Of a stretch of DNA of 64,000 nucleotides, positions 27,828 through 35,686 are shown piece after piece; position 1 is the first letter of the stretch, and each line of letters starts with the position of its first letter. This DNA is from Cellulosimicrobium terreum (GTDB taxonomy: Bacteria > Actinomycetota > Actinomycetes > Actinomycetales > Cellulomonadaceae): NCBI GenBank assembly GCA_014803435.1, contig JACYFD010000004.1, forward strand, positions 496,001 through 560,000, written 5' to 3'. Made by a program: the position numbers and the translations under genes. Under the pieces are notes generated by a model that was given only the letters and a program-made list of their open reading frames with translations, was not told the origin of the DNA and did not search any database.

Positions 27828-28562
27828 TCAGGTGGGGGACGGTGCGGTGGCTTGCCGGCGCCGGCGCCGGCCGGGCGCGTCGTCGGGCGTGCGGCCGGCG
27901 GAGACGCCCCGGGGGGTGACCACGGCCTGCAGGATCGCGAACAGCGCGTCGAGCACGAGCGCCAGGACGACGATCAGGAGCGCGGCGCCGAGGATCTGCG
28001 GGAAGTCGCGCAGCTGGATGCCCTGGATGATGTAGAAGCCCAGGCCCCAGTTCCCGACGTAGCCCGCCAGGGTGACGGTCGCGACGACCTGCAGGGTCGC
28101 GGACCGCAGGCCGCCGGCGAGCAGCGGGAGACCGAGCGGCGCCTCGACCTTCCACAGCACCTGCCGACCGGTCATGCCGACGGACCGGGCGCCGTCGATC
28201 ACCCGCCTCTCGACGGCCTCGACCCCCGCGTACGCCCCGGCGAGGATCGGCGGGATCGCGAGGAGGACGAAGGCCGTCGTGGCCGCCCCGACCTTGTGGG
28301 TGACGCCGAGGACGAGGACGAGCAGCAGCACGAGGCCGAACGACGGCACGGCGCGTGCCGCACCCGACAGGGCGACCGCGAGCTCGCGCCCCTTGCCGGT
28401 GTGCCCGATCAGCCAGCCCGCGGGGATCGCGATCGCTGCGGCGATGACCACGGAGGCGAACGTGAACGCGAGATGCGTCGAGATCGCCTCGGACAGGGGC
28501 AGCGACCCCTCCTGGCGGTCGGGGGAGAAGATCCAGGCGATGGCCTCGGCGAAGACGTTCAT
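27828..28562 (-). CDS. Osmoprotectant ABC transporter permease 2
   Basis: A 244-residue permease with five to six helices and the ABC coupling loop around GARSVGMTGRQVLWKVEAPL. AFTFASVVIAAAIAIPAGWL and IPPILAGAYAGVEAV fit the OpuCB/OpuCD family. The C-terminal ~25 residues are basic and low in complexity. Its ATG overlaps the stop of the upstream permease (ATGA). Confidence 0.92.
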   Translation of the reverse strand: MNVFAEAIAWIFSPDRQEGSLPLSEAISTHLAFTFASVVIAAAIAIPAGWLIGHTGKGRELAVALSGAARAVPSFGLVLLLVLVLGVTHKVGAATTAFVLLAIPPILAGAYAGVEAVERRVIDGARSVGMTGRQVLWKVEAPLGLPLLAGGLRSATLQVVATVTLAGYVGNWGLGFYIIQGIQLRDFPQILGAALLIVVLALVLDALFAILQAVVTPRGVSAGRTPDDAPGRRRRRQATAPSPT

Positions 28563-29200
28563 GCGCGCACCTTCCGGGACCAGGGCATGAGGACACGGCC
28601 CACGACGACGAGCAACCAGTCCACCACGAGCGCGATGACCACCACGGCGACGACCCCGGAGAGGATCTCCGCGACGATCTGCCGCTGGTAGCCGTTCGTG
28701 AAGAGGTAGCCGAGGTTGTCGATGCCGATGAGGATGCCGACGGTCGCGAGCGAGATCGTCGAGACGGCCGTGACACGCAGCCCGGCGAGCACGACCGGGC
28801 CGGCGAGCGGGAGCTCCACCTGCCAGAACCGGCGCCACGGCCCGAACCCGACCGCGACGGCCGCCTGGCGCACGGCGGGCTCGACGGACCCGAGCGCGTC
28901 GGCGACGAACCGGGTCATGATCGCCACGGCGTAGATCGTCAGGGCGATGACGAGGTTCACCTCGGACAGGAAGCTGATGCCGAGCACCGGCGGGAGCAGG
29001 GCGAAGAGCGCGAGCGACGGGATCGTGTAGAGCAGGCCGACCACCGTCAGCACCAGCCCACGCGTGAGGCGGAACCGGAACGCGAGCCAGCCGAGCGGGA
29101 TCGACACGACGAACCCGAGGACGATCGGCAGGGCGCTCTGGCGCAGGTGCTCCACCGTGAGGCGACCGATGAGGTCGAGGTTGTCGAGGACCCAGGTCAT
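28559..29200 (-). CDS. Osmoprotectant ABC transporter permease 1
   Basis: A 213-residue permease, paralogous to its neighbour, with SALPIVLGFVVSIPLGWLAF, YTIPSLALFALLPPVLG and the coupling loop AAVAVGFGPWRRFWQVELPL. The pair probably forms a heterodimer with the ATPase at 29197-30018. Start ATG 29200 overlaps the ATPase stop. Confidence 0.92.
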   Translation of the reverse strand: MTWVLDNLDLIGRLTVEHLRQSALPIVLGFVVSIPLGWLAFRFRLTRGLVLTVVGLLYTIPSLALFALLPPVLGISFLSEVNLVIALTIYAVAIMTRFVADALGSVEPAVRQAAVAVGFGPWRRFWQVELPLAGPVVLAGLRVTAVSTISLATVGILIGIDNLGYLFTNGYQRQIVAEILSGVVAVVVIALVVDWLLVVVGRVLMPWSRKVRA

Positions 29201-30018
29201 GCGCCGCCCTCGACCAGGACACCCTGCGTGCGCCCCGTGGTGTCCACGAGCACCGTGCCGCGGTCCGTGCGCTTCGCGTGCAGCGCCCGTGCGCCGCGCT
29301 CGACGCCGATGAAGCTCGCGACGAACTCGCTCGCCGGATTCTCGATGATCTCGCTCGGCGAGCCGATCTGCGCGATCTTCGCCCCCCTCTCGAGGAGGAC
29401 GACCTGGTCGCCGAGCAGGAACGCCTCGTCGATGTCGTGGGTGACGAACACGATCGTCTTCTCGAGCTCCTGCTGCAGGCGCAGCGTCTCGGTCTGCAGC
29501 TCGGCCCGCACGATCGGGTCGACCGCACCGAAGGGCTCGTCCATGAGGAGGATGTTGGGGTCCGCCGCGAGCGCGCGCGCCACGCCGACGCGCTGCTGCT
29601 GGCCGCCCGAGAGCTGGCTCGGGTAGCGCTCGGCGAGCGCGCGGTCGAGGCCGACGGTGTCGAGGAGCTCGAGCGCGCGGTCGCGTGCCGTGCTCTTCGC
29701 CACGCCCTCGAGCCGGAGCACGGTCGTGACGTTGTCGACGACCTTGTAGTGGGGGAGCAGACCGCCGTTCTGCAGCACGTAGCCGATGCCGCGCCGCAGC
29801 CGGACGGGGTCCTTCTCCATGATCGACTGCCCGTCGATCGTGATGCTCCCCGCCGTCGGCTCGACGAGCCGGTTGATCATCCTCAGGAGCGTCGTCTTGC
29901 CGCTCCCGGACGACCCGACGAGCACGGTCGTGCGGTGCGGGGGCACGACGAGAGAGAAGTCGTCGACGGCGGTGGTCCCGTCGGGGTACGTCTTGCTGAC
30001 GGATCGGAACTCGATCAC
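29197..30018 (-). CDS. Osmoprotectant ABC transporter ATPase
   Basis: A 273-residue ABC ATPase of the ProV/OpuCA type. Walker A is VLVGSSGSGKTTLLRMINRL, the Q-loop region GYVLQNGGLLPH, the signature LSGGQQQRVGVARAL, and Walker B ILLMDEPFGAVDP. After the cassette only about 40 residues remain, too short for the two regulatory CBS domains of OpuCA, so ionic-strength sensing through CBS is unlikely. First gene of the operon. The 221 bases between it and tRNA-His must hold the promoter, which I could not place with confidence. Confidence 0.94.
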   Translation of the reverse strand: MIEFRSVSKTYPDGTTAVDDFSLVVPPHRTTVLVGSSGSGKTTLLRMINRLVEPTAGSITIDGQSIMEKDPVRLRRGIGYVLQNGGLLPHYKVVDNVTTVLRLEGVAKSTARDRALELLDTVGLDRALAERYPSQLSGGQQQRVGVARALAADPNILLMDEPFGAVDPIVRAELQTETLRLQQELEKTIVFVTHDIDEAFLLGDQVVLLERGAKIAQIGSPSEIIENPASEFVASFIGVERGARALHAKRTDRGTVLVDTTGRTQGVLVEGGA

Positions 30019-30203
30019 GAGCGCTGCCTCCCGACAGTCGGTGGTCCAGCGTCCCAGCCGATCACAGCGCTGCGGCGCACGCGAGCGGACCGCCTGGCGC
30101 GGCGCACATCGTTATCCGACCGTATGGTAGCGGGCGGTACGTCGCATTCGCACCGGTACGTCGTCGGGCGAGGTGGCCGGGGGACCGGCTCCCGGGCACG
30201 AGA

Positions 30204-30231
30204 AAGGGCCCCTCGCGGACGAGGGGCCCTT
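30204..30231 (-). terminator. Terminator after tRNA-His
   Basis: AAGGGCCCCTC (30204-30214) pairs with GAGGGGCCCTT (30221-30231) and is followed on the minus strand by TTTCT. Confidence 0.75.
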
Positions 30232-30239
30232 CTGCACGG

Positions 30240-30312
30240 GGTGAGTAACGGGACTTGAACCCGCGACCCCCTGGACCACAACCAGGTGCTCTACCAGCTG
30301 AGCTATACCCAC
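30240..30312 (-). tRNA. tRNA-His (GUG)
   Basis: Acceptor GTGGGTA/TACTCAC (one G-T pair), anticodon arm CCTGG-TTGTGGT-CCAGG (anticodon GTG), T arm GGGTTCAAGTCCC. The base at 30313 supplies the extra 5' G expected for histidine tRNA, opposite discriminator C. Confidence 0.95.
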
Positions 30313-30396
30313 CATGAGTCGTCCCGGAGGGACGTTCTCGACGGCCGGGCGCGTGCGCACCGACCGTCGAAAAGTGTACCTGTTCCCGGACGCCTC

Positions 30397-31092
30397 TCAG
30401 GACGAGGCGCTCGCCCCGGCGTCCTCGACGTCTGTGACGGTCGCCACGGGGCCGTCCGTGACGGCGCGGTCGCGCCCGACGCTCGTGGCGGCCACCCGCT
30501 CCGCGATGGCGCGGGCGGCGGCCGTGTCCGGGCCCGGACGGGGGACGAAGACCGCCTCTCGGTAGTAGCGCAGCTCGTCGATGCTCTCCAGGATGTCGGC
30601 GAGCGCACGGTGCCCCCCGTGCTTCTCCGGGGAGGCGAAGTAGGCGCGCGGGTACCAGCGTCGCGAGAGCTCCTTGACGGAGGACACGTCGATGATCCGG
30701 TAGTGCAGGTGCCCCATGAGCGCAGGCATGTCGCGGTCGAGGAAGGCCTTGTCGGTGCCGACGGAGTTGCCGGCGAGCGGTGCCTTGCCGCCCTCGGGGA
30801 CCCAGGCGCGGACGTGGTCGAGCACGATCTGCTCCGCCTCGGCGAGGGTCAGCCCTTCGTCGAGCTCGTCGAGGAGGCCGGACCTGGTGTGCATCGTGCG
30901 CACGAAGTCGCCCATCTGCTCGAGCGCGGCCGCGGGCGGGCGGACCAGGACGTCGACCCCCTCGCCCAGCACGTTGAGCTCGGAGTCGGTCACGACGGCG
31001 GCGATCTCGACGAGCGCGTCGGCGCCCAGGTCGAGGCCGGTCATCTCGCAGTCGATCCAGACGATGCGTTCGTTGGCGTTCACGGGGCTCAC
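30397..31092 (-). CDS. orn: Oligoribonuclease
   Basis: A 231-residue DEDDh 3'-5' exoribonuclease that degrades nano-RNAs and pGp[21 protein letters not shown] gives the first D and E; further motifs are [20 protein letters not shown], the [16 protein letters not shown] stretch, and [18 protein letters not shown] with the last H and D. A 40-residue low-complexity tail is extra. The start is taken as GTG 31092 (7 bases after TAGGCT); GTG 31083 is possible. The 83 bases to tRNA-His hold no recognisable feature. Confidence 0.95.
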   Translation of the reverse strand: MSPVNANERIVWIDCEMTGLDLGADALVEIAAVVTDSELNVLGEGVDVLVRPPAAALEQMGDFVRTMHTRSGLLDELDEGLTLAEAEQIVLDHVRAWVPEGGKAPLAGNSVGTDKAFLDRDMPALMGHLHYRIIDVSSVKELSRRWYPRAYFASPEKHGGHRALADILESIDELRYYREAVFVPRPGPDTAAARAIAERVAATSVGRDRAVTDGPVATVTDVEDAGASASS

Positions 31093-31099
31093 GCGGGTC

Positions 31100-31105
31100 A
31101 GCCTA
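31100..31105 (-). promoter_or_regulatory. -10 box of orn (leaderless)
   Basis: TAGGCT on the minus strand, 7 bases before the GTG at 31092. Confidence 0.45.
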
Positions 31106-31138
31106 GCGAGTAGGGCGACCGGTTCTCGCACCCGACGA

Positions 31139-31189
31139 CGAAGGCCCCGGCTCGACGGACCTGGTGGGTTCCGTGAGTCGGGGCCTTCG
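31139..31189 (-). terminator. Terminator of the small gene at 31243-31392
   Basis: CGAAGGCCCC (31139-31148) pairs with GGGGCCTTCG (31180-31189). It sits 54 bases past the stop of the small minus-strand gene and upstream of the orn promoter. Confidence 0.6.
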
Positions 31190-31242
31190 CGGGTGCGGTG
31201 CGGCCGTCGTGGCGCCAGGGGCGCGGTGACGGCGTGATCGCG

Positions 31243-31392
31243 TCATGCGGTGCGACGCGGCAGGCGGGCCTGCCGGGTGCGCGCCGGGATACGGCTCGTG
31301 GTGCGGCGCAGCTGCTCGCGGCGCAGGGTCTGCTCCTGCAGCTGCTCGCGACGGCTCAGTGCCGCCACGTCGAACGTGATGAGGGGATGCAT
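31243..31392 (-). CDS. Small basic protein of 49 residues
   Basis: ATG 31392 to TGA 31243 encodes a 49-residue protein beginning MHPLITFDVAALSRREQLQE and ending in an Arg-rich tail (SRIPARTRQARLPRRTA). The first half forms an amphipathic helix rich in Arg, Glu and Gln, like the small proteins of about 45-60 residues common in actinobacteria. A possible ribosome site (GAGAGCAG) lies upstream and a terminator follows. Function unknown; a nucleic-acid or membrane role is a guess. The 187 bases from here to PAP2 hold only the PAP2 promoter. Confidence 0.55.
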   Translation of the reverse strand: MHPLITFDVAALSRREQLQEQTLRREQLRRTTSRIPARTRQARLPRRTA

Positions 31393-31567
31393 GGTTCTGC
31401 TCTCGTGACGTCGGACAGCTGGGTCTGGCCGGACCCTCCGCCGCCCGGTTCGGACCGGACGGACGCCACCGCGGTGTGCCCTCAGGCAACCACAGGGCGG
31501 GCCGGGGGCGCACGGCTTTTACGTGCCTGTCGTCGCCTCTCGCGGTGCGGCGTCGAGCGTGCGTGCA

Positions 31568-31573
31568 TAGCCT
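31568..31573 (+). promoter_or_regulatory. -10 box of the PAP2 gene (leaderless)
   Basis: TAGCCT, 6 bases, then the ATG at 31580. Confidence 0.45.
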
Positions 31574-31579
31574 CCCGGG

Positions 31580-32299
31580 ATGGACGACGCGCGAACCAGC
31601 ACCGTGGCCGGGCACGGCCGAGCCCGCGCGGTCGCCGCTCTGGTGTGGCCGGGCGTGCTGCTCGTGGTGCTCGGGGCGACGGGGTTCGCGCTGCTGCTCG
31701 ACGCGGTGCGCGACGAGGACGCGCTGTGGAACCTCGACGAGCCGGTGCTCGAGTGGATGGTCGCGCACCGCACGCCGGCCGCGACGACGGTGCTCACGTG
31801 GATCACGACGGCGTTTGGCCCGTTCGTGCTCCCGCTGATCGTGGCCGCGGGGTGCGTGGTGTGGTGGCGGGCCTCGGGCTCGTGGTGGGAGCCGGCCGTG
31901 CTCGCGGGGGCGATGCTGCTCGCCACCGCGACGTCGACGGTGCTCAAGGCCGTGATCGCGCGGCCCCGGCCCCCCGACGAGACGATGGTGGTGGCCGGCG
32001 TCGAGCGCTCGTTCTCGTTCCCGTCGGGGCACACGATCGGTGCGGCCACGCTCGTGCTCGTCGGCGGCTACCTCGTCTGGCACCAGCGGCACAGCGGACG
32101 CCTGCTCGCCGTGTGGGTGCTCGTGTCAGTCCTCGTGGTGGCGCTCGTCGCGGGGAGCAGGCTCTACCTCGGCTACCACTTCCTGACGGACGTCGTCGCG
32201 GGTGTCGCGGTGGCCGTCGCGGTGCTGGGGGTCGTCGTCGTGGTGACGCGCCTGCACGACGACGCGGTGTCCCGGCGCGAGGGCCTCGAGTCTCGCTAA
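31580..32299 (+). CDS. PAP2 superfamily lipid phosphatase
   Basis: A 239-residue membrane phosphatase with six helices and the full three-part site: KAVIARPRPPDE (motif C1, Kx6RP), FSFPSGHTIGAATLV (C2, PSGH) and SRLYLGYHFLTDVVAG (C3, SRx5Hx3D). Likely substrates are phosphatidic acid, phosphatidylglycerol phosphate or undecaprenyl pyrophosphate. Its stop codon lies inside the operator dyad of the next gene. Confidence 0.93.
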   Translation: MDDARTSTVAGHGRARAVAALVWPGVLLVVLGATGFALLLDAVRDEDALWNLDEPVLEWMVAHRTPAATTVLTWITTAFGPFVLPLIVAAGCVVWWRASGSWWEPAVLAGAMLLATATSTVLKAVIARPRPPDETMVVAGVERSFSFPSGHTIGAATLVLVGGYLVWHQRHSGRLLAVWVLVSVLVVALVAGSRLYLGYHFLTDVVAGVAVAVAVLGVVVVVTRLHDDAVSRREGLESR

Positions 32300-32326
32300 A
32301 GAAGTCTTGCGCAAGAAACCTTTAGC
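32295..32326. promoter_or_regulatory. 32-base dyad operator of the HTH-MFS operon
   Basis: Nested inverted repeats: GCTAAAG (32295-32301) with CTTTAGC (32320-32326), and TCTTGC (32305-32310) with GCAAGA (32311-32316). It overlaps the -35 element TTGCGC (32307-32312) of a promoter whose -10 is TACCGT (32331-32336). It is the probable autoregulatory site of the HTH protein encoded next. Confidence 0.7.
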
Positions 32327-32330
32327 GTCG

Positions 32331-32336
32331 TACCGT
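32331..32336 (+). promoter_or_regulatory. -10 box of the HTH regulator gene (leaderless)
   Basis: TACCGT, 18 bases after TTGCGC and 6 bases before ATG 32343. No ribosome site is present. Confidence 0.5.
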
Positions 32337-32342
32337 GGTGCC

Positions 32343-33008
32343 ATGACCGCACCCGACGCCGCGGCGTCGCCCCCGCAGGCGCAGCGCCGCGAACCGCTCG
32401 TCACGTCGGACCCGGAGCGGATGCGTGCCCTCGCGCACCCCCTGCGCCTGCGGATCCTGACCCTGCTCGACGACGAGGGCGACGTCACCGCGACCCGCTG
32501 CGCCGCGGTGACCGGGGAGTCGGTCGCGAGCTGCTCGTTCCACCTCCGCATGCTGGCCAAGTACGGGTTCGTCGAGGCGGCCGAGCGGCGCGGCAAGGAG
32601 AAGCCGTGGCGTGCCGTCGGGCAGGGCCGCCAGACCCGGTTCGACCCCGACGTCCCCGGCTCTCTGCCCGCCGCCGGCGCGGTCGCGGCCGTGCTCCTGG
32701 ACCAGGAGACCGCACGTGTGCGCGAGTGGCTCGCGCGGGCAGGCGGCGACGACCCCCGGTGGCTGCTCGCGTCGACCGTCACCACGGCCTCCTTCTGGGC
32801 GACCCGCGAGGAGCTCGCCGAGGTGGCTCGCCAGGTCGAGGCCCTGACGGACCGCTTCGCCGGGCGCTGGGACGACCCGTCGCTGCGCCCGCCGGGGTCC
32901 AGGCCCGCGCGGCTCCTCGGTGTCGTCAACGCCGACGTCGCTCCGGACGTCACGCCCGAGGGTGCGACCCAGGCTGCTCCGGAGGCACAGGACGGCGGCC
33001 CGCGATGA
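32343..33008 (+). CDS. ArsR-like winged-helix transcriptional regulator
   Basis: A 221-residue regulator. The N-terminal winged helix reads MRALAHPLRLRILTLLDDEG, then the recognition region CAAVTGESVASCSFHLRMLA and the wing YGFVEAAERRGKEKPW. The C-terminal half is helical (TREELAEVARQVEALTDRF) and has no metal-cysteine pair of classical ArsR sensors, so an organic ligand is more likely. It overlaps the MFS gene by ATGA and probably controls it. Confidence 0.88.
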   Translation: MTAPDAAASPPQAQRREPLVTSDPERMRALAHPLRLRILTLLDDEGDVTATRCAAVTGESVASCSFHLRMLAKYGFVEAAERRGKEKPWRAVGQGRQTRFDPDVPGSLPAAGAVAAVLLDQETARVREWLARAGGDDPRWLLASTVTTASFWATREELAEVARQVEALTDRFAGRWDDPSLRPPGSRPARLLGVVNADVAPDVTPEGATQAAPEAQDGGPR

Positions 33009-34270
33009 ACGGCGACGAGGCGCCGACCACCGCGCCGACCGCCGCGCCGACCACCGTGCAACACCCGGTGCCGGACGCGCGTACCGCGCTGCGCTCGCGC
33101 CCGTTCCGGCTGCTGACGGTCGGGTGGGGGTTCACGAACTTCGCCGACTCGGTGCTGGCGATCATCCTCGCCGTCTGGGTCAAGGACCTCACCGGCTCGA
33201 ACGGTGCGGGCGGTCTCGTCTTCGCCGCGCTCGGGCTGCCCGCGCTCGTCTCGCCCGTGCTCGGGCAGGTCGCGGACCGGGTGTCGCGCCGGCGCATGCT
33301 CGTCGTGTCCTACCTCGTCGGGGCCGTGGCGCTGCTCGCCCTGCTCGCCGTGCGCGGTCCAGGGCAGGTATGGCTCATCCTCGCCGTGACGGTCGTCTAC
33401 TCGGGCGTGGGGTTCGCCACCGCGGCGGCACAGTCGGGACTGATCCGCGACATGCTGCCCGACGCCGCGCTGGCACCCGCGAACGGTCGGCTCACGACCA
33501 ACGACCAGGTCTTCCGCCTCCTGATGCCGGTCGTCGGCGCGGGCGCCTACGCGCTGTCCGGCCCGGTCCCGCTCGTCCTGGCGGCGTCCGCCGCGTTCGT
33601 GGTCGCCGCGCTCGTCGTCGGCCGGATCGCGCTGGTCGAGAGCGCCCCGACCCCGCGGTCCGAGCGGGAGCCGCTGCTCGCCGAGGCGACGGCGGGCTTC
33701 CGCCACCTCGCGCGCACGCCACCCCTGGGCGCGCTGACCGTCGCGCTCGTCGTCGCGTTCGCCGGGGTCGGGCTCCTCAACGCGGTCAGCTTCGCGATCA
33801 TCGAGCACGGCCTCGGCCTGCCCCCCGAACTGCTGGGGCCGATCTCCTCCGTGCAGGCCGCCACGGCGATCGTCGCCGGGCTGACGGCCGCGCGGCTCGT
33901 CGCCCGCTGGGGTGCGCCGCGGCTCGTCGCGCTCGCGCTCGTCGTCCTCGGCCTCGGCATCGTCCCGACGCTCGGGTCGAACCTCGTCGCGATCATGGTC
34001 GGGCTCGGTGCCGTCGGCCTGGGGGTCACCTGGGCGATCGTCGGATTCGTCACCGAGCGTCAGCTGCGCACGCCCGCCGCCCTGCAGGGCCGGGTGTCCG
34101 CGGCGACGAACATGCTCCTCAACGTGCCCCAGCTCGCGCTCACCGTCCTGGGCGCGGCGCTCGTCGGCGCCGTCGACTACCGCGCGATGCTCGTGGTGGC
34201 CGTCGTCGGGGTCCTCCTCGCCGGGGGGCTCGCCCTGCGCGGGCGACGCGCCCTGCTTCTCGGACGGTGA
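33005..34270 (+). CDS. MFS transporter (drug-efflux type)
   Basis: A 421-residue, about 12-helix transporter. The N-terminal part reads RSRPFRLLTVGWGFTNFADS; motif A-like GQVADRVSRRRMLVVSYLVG lies between helices 2 and 3, and GLTAARLVARWGAPRLVALA between helices 8 and 9. Gene pairing with an ArsR-type repressor behind an operator is typical of inducible exporters. Substrate not known. Confidence 0.88.
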   Translation: MNGDEAPTTAPTAAPTTVQHPVPDARTALRSRPFRLLTVGWGFTNFADSVLAIILAVWVKDLTGSNGAGGLVFAALGLPALVSPVLGQVADRVSRRRMLVVSYLVGAVALLALLAVRGPGQVWLILAVTVVYSGVGFATAAAQSGLIRDMLPDAALAPANGRLTTNDQVFRLLMPVVGAGAYALSGPVPLVLAASAAFVVAALVVGRIALVESAPTPRSEREPLLAEATAGFRHLARTPPLGALTVALVVAFAGVGLLNAVSFAIIEHGLGLPPELLGPISSVQAATAIVAGLTAARLVARWGAPRLVALALVVLGLGIVPTLGSNLVAIMVGLGAVGLGVTWAIVGFVTERQLRTPAALQGRVSAATNMLLNVPQLALTVLGAALVGAVDYRAMLVVAVVGVLLAGGLALRGRRALLLGR

Positions 34271-34295
34271 CCGCAGTCCTCCCGTGACCGGGTGC

Positions 34296-34901
34296 TCAGT
34301 CGTCGAGTCCGCGGGCGCGCAGCGCGTCGCCGAGCGCGTCGGCCTGGCGCAGCGCACCCACGACCAGCGGCACCGCGTACGCCCGCACGTCACGCTCGCG
34401 GCCGCGCGCCCGGCACGCGTCGCGCACGCGTCCGGCGAGGGCGGCGACGACCGGGATGCTGCGCACGGCGAGCGCGAGGAGCAGCGCGACGCGCCCCACG
34501 TCCACCCCGAGGTGGTGCAGCGGCCCCAGCCCGCGCTCGATCGCCGCGAGGATCGCGGTCGTGCGCGTCGTGACGAGGACGAGCCCCGCGAGCGCCACGA
34601 GCACGACCAGGCGCGCCGTGAGCGTCACCGCGGGGACCGGCCCGAGCGTCAGCCACTGCACCACGAGCAGCACGGGGATGACGAGGCGCAGGGGCCGGAC
34701 CTGTGCCCAGGCCGTGCGCGGGCCGGCGCCCGCCACGGCGTAGAGCACGACGACGACGGCCGCGGCGAGGCCGACCGCGACCGGCGTGCGCAGCAGGAGC
34801 ACGACGGCGGACGCCGCGGCGAGGCCGACCAGCTTCGCCCCGGCTGGTGCCCGGTGCAGCACCGAGGCGCCCGGCCGGTACGAGCCCGGATCGCCCGTCA
34901 C
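34296..34901 (-). CDS. bioN: Energy-coupling factor transmembrane protein (BioN/EcfT)
   Basis: A 201-residue T component of the biotin ECF transporter. Five hydrophobic segments are present, and the coupling motifs are CRARGRERDVRAYAVPLVVG and ADALGDALRARGLDD, i.e. the two Ala-Arg-Gly signatures that contact the ATPases. The GTG start (34901) overlaps the stop of bioM by four bases. Last gene of the operon. Convergent with the MFS gene, with 25 bases between. Confidence 0.88.
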   Translation of the reverse strand: MTGDPGSYRPGASVLHRAPAGAKLVGLAAASAVVLLLRTPVAVGLAAAVVVVLYAVAGAGPRTAWAQVRPLRLVIPVLLVVQWLTLGPVPAVTLTARLVVLVALAGLVLVTTRTTAILAAIERGLGPLHHLGVDVGRVALLLALAVRSIPVVAALAGRVRDACRARGRERDVRAYAVPLVVGALRQADALGDALRARGLDD

Positions 34902-35686
34902 GACGTCGGCCAGGCCACGAGCCGCCGGTAGTGCGCGAGCGCCGCGGCAGGCTCGTCGTCCGCGACGACGCGACCGCCGTCGACCACCAGGACGCGTTCC
35001 ATGGCCGCGACGAGGTCGAGGTCGTGGGACACGAGCACGACCTGCTGCGGGAGGGCGGCGAGCTCGGCGGCGACGCGGCGCGTGTTGCGCAGGTCGAGGA
35101 GCGTGGTCGGCTCGTCCGCGACGACGAGACGCGGGTCGGTGACGAGGACGGACGTGAGCGCGAGGAGCTGCTTCTGGCCGCCGGAGAGCTGGTGCGCCGG
35201 GTGGTCGGCGTGGCCCTCGAGCCCCCGGGCCTCGAGCGCGGCGCGCACGCGGGCGTCCCGCTCGGGACCGGCCGGCACGCCCCGCAGCGAGTACGCGACG
35301 TCCTCGGCGACGGTGGGCATGACGATCTGCGCGTCCGGGTCGGTGAAGACGAACCCGACGCGCCGGCGCACCCGCGCGCCAGCGTGCCGCGTGTCCAGGC
35401 CGTCGACGAGGACGCGCCCGGACGTGGGGAGCACGAGCCCGTTCAGCAGCCGCGCGAGCGTGCTCTTGCCCGACCCGTTCGCCCCGACGACCCCGATGCG
35501 GCGCTCGCGCAGCACGAGGTCCACGCCGCGCAGCACGTCCCGCTCGCCGAGACGCACGTGCACGTCCTCGAGCCGGACCTCGCACCCGTGCCTCGACCCG
35601 GCGGACCCCGAGTCCCGCGTGCCGTCGTCGTGCCGGCTGCCGTCGTGCCAGCTGTCGTCGCGCACGGTGCGCCGCGGCCATCTCAT
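34898..35686 (-). CDS. bioM: Energy-coupling factor ATPase (BioM/EcfA)
   Basis: A 262-residue ABC ATPase of the ECF type. Walker A is IGVVGANGSGKSTLARLLNG, then VGFVFTDPDAQIVMPTVAED, a Q-loop stretch typical of EcfA, the signature LSGGQKQLLALTSVL and Walker B LVVADEPTTLLDLRN. The first 35 residues (His/Asp/Arg-rich) are unusual, but the ATG start is supported by its ATGA overlap with the thiolase stop; a later GTG would give a normal N-terminus. Confidence 0.88.
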   Translation of the reverse strand: MRWPRRTVRDDSWHDGSRHDDGTRDSGSAGSRHGCEVRLEDVHVRLGERDVLRGVDLVLRERRIGVVGANGSGKSTLARLLNGLVLPTSGRVLVDGLDTRHAGARVRRRVGFVFTDPDAQIVMPTVAEDVAYSLRGVPAGPERDARVRAALEARGLEGHADHPAHQLSGGQKQLLALTSVLVTDPRLVVADEPTTLLDLRNTRRVAAELAALPQQVVLVSHDLDLVAAMERVLVVDGGRVVADDEPAAALAHYRRLVAWPTS

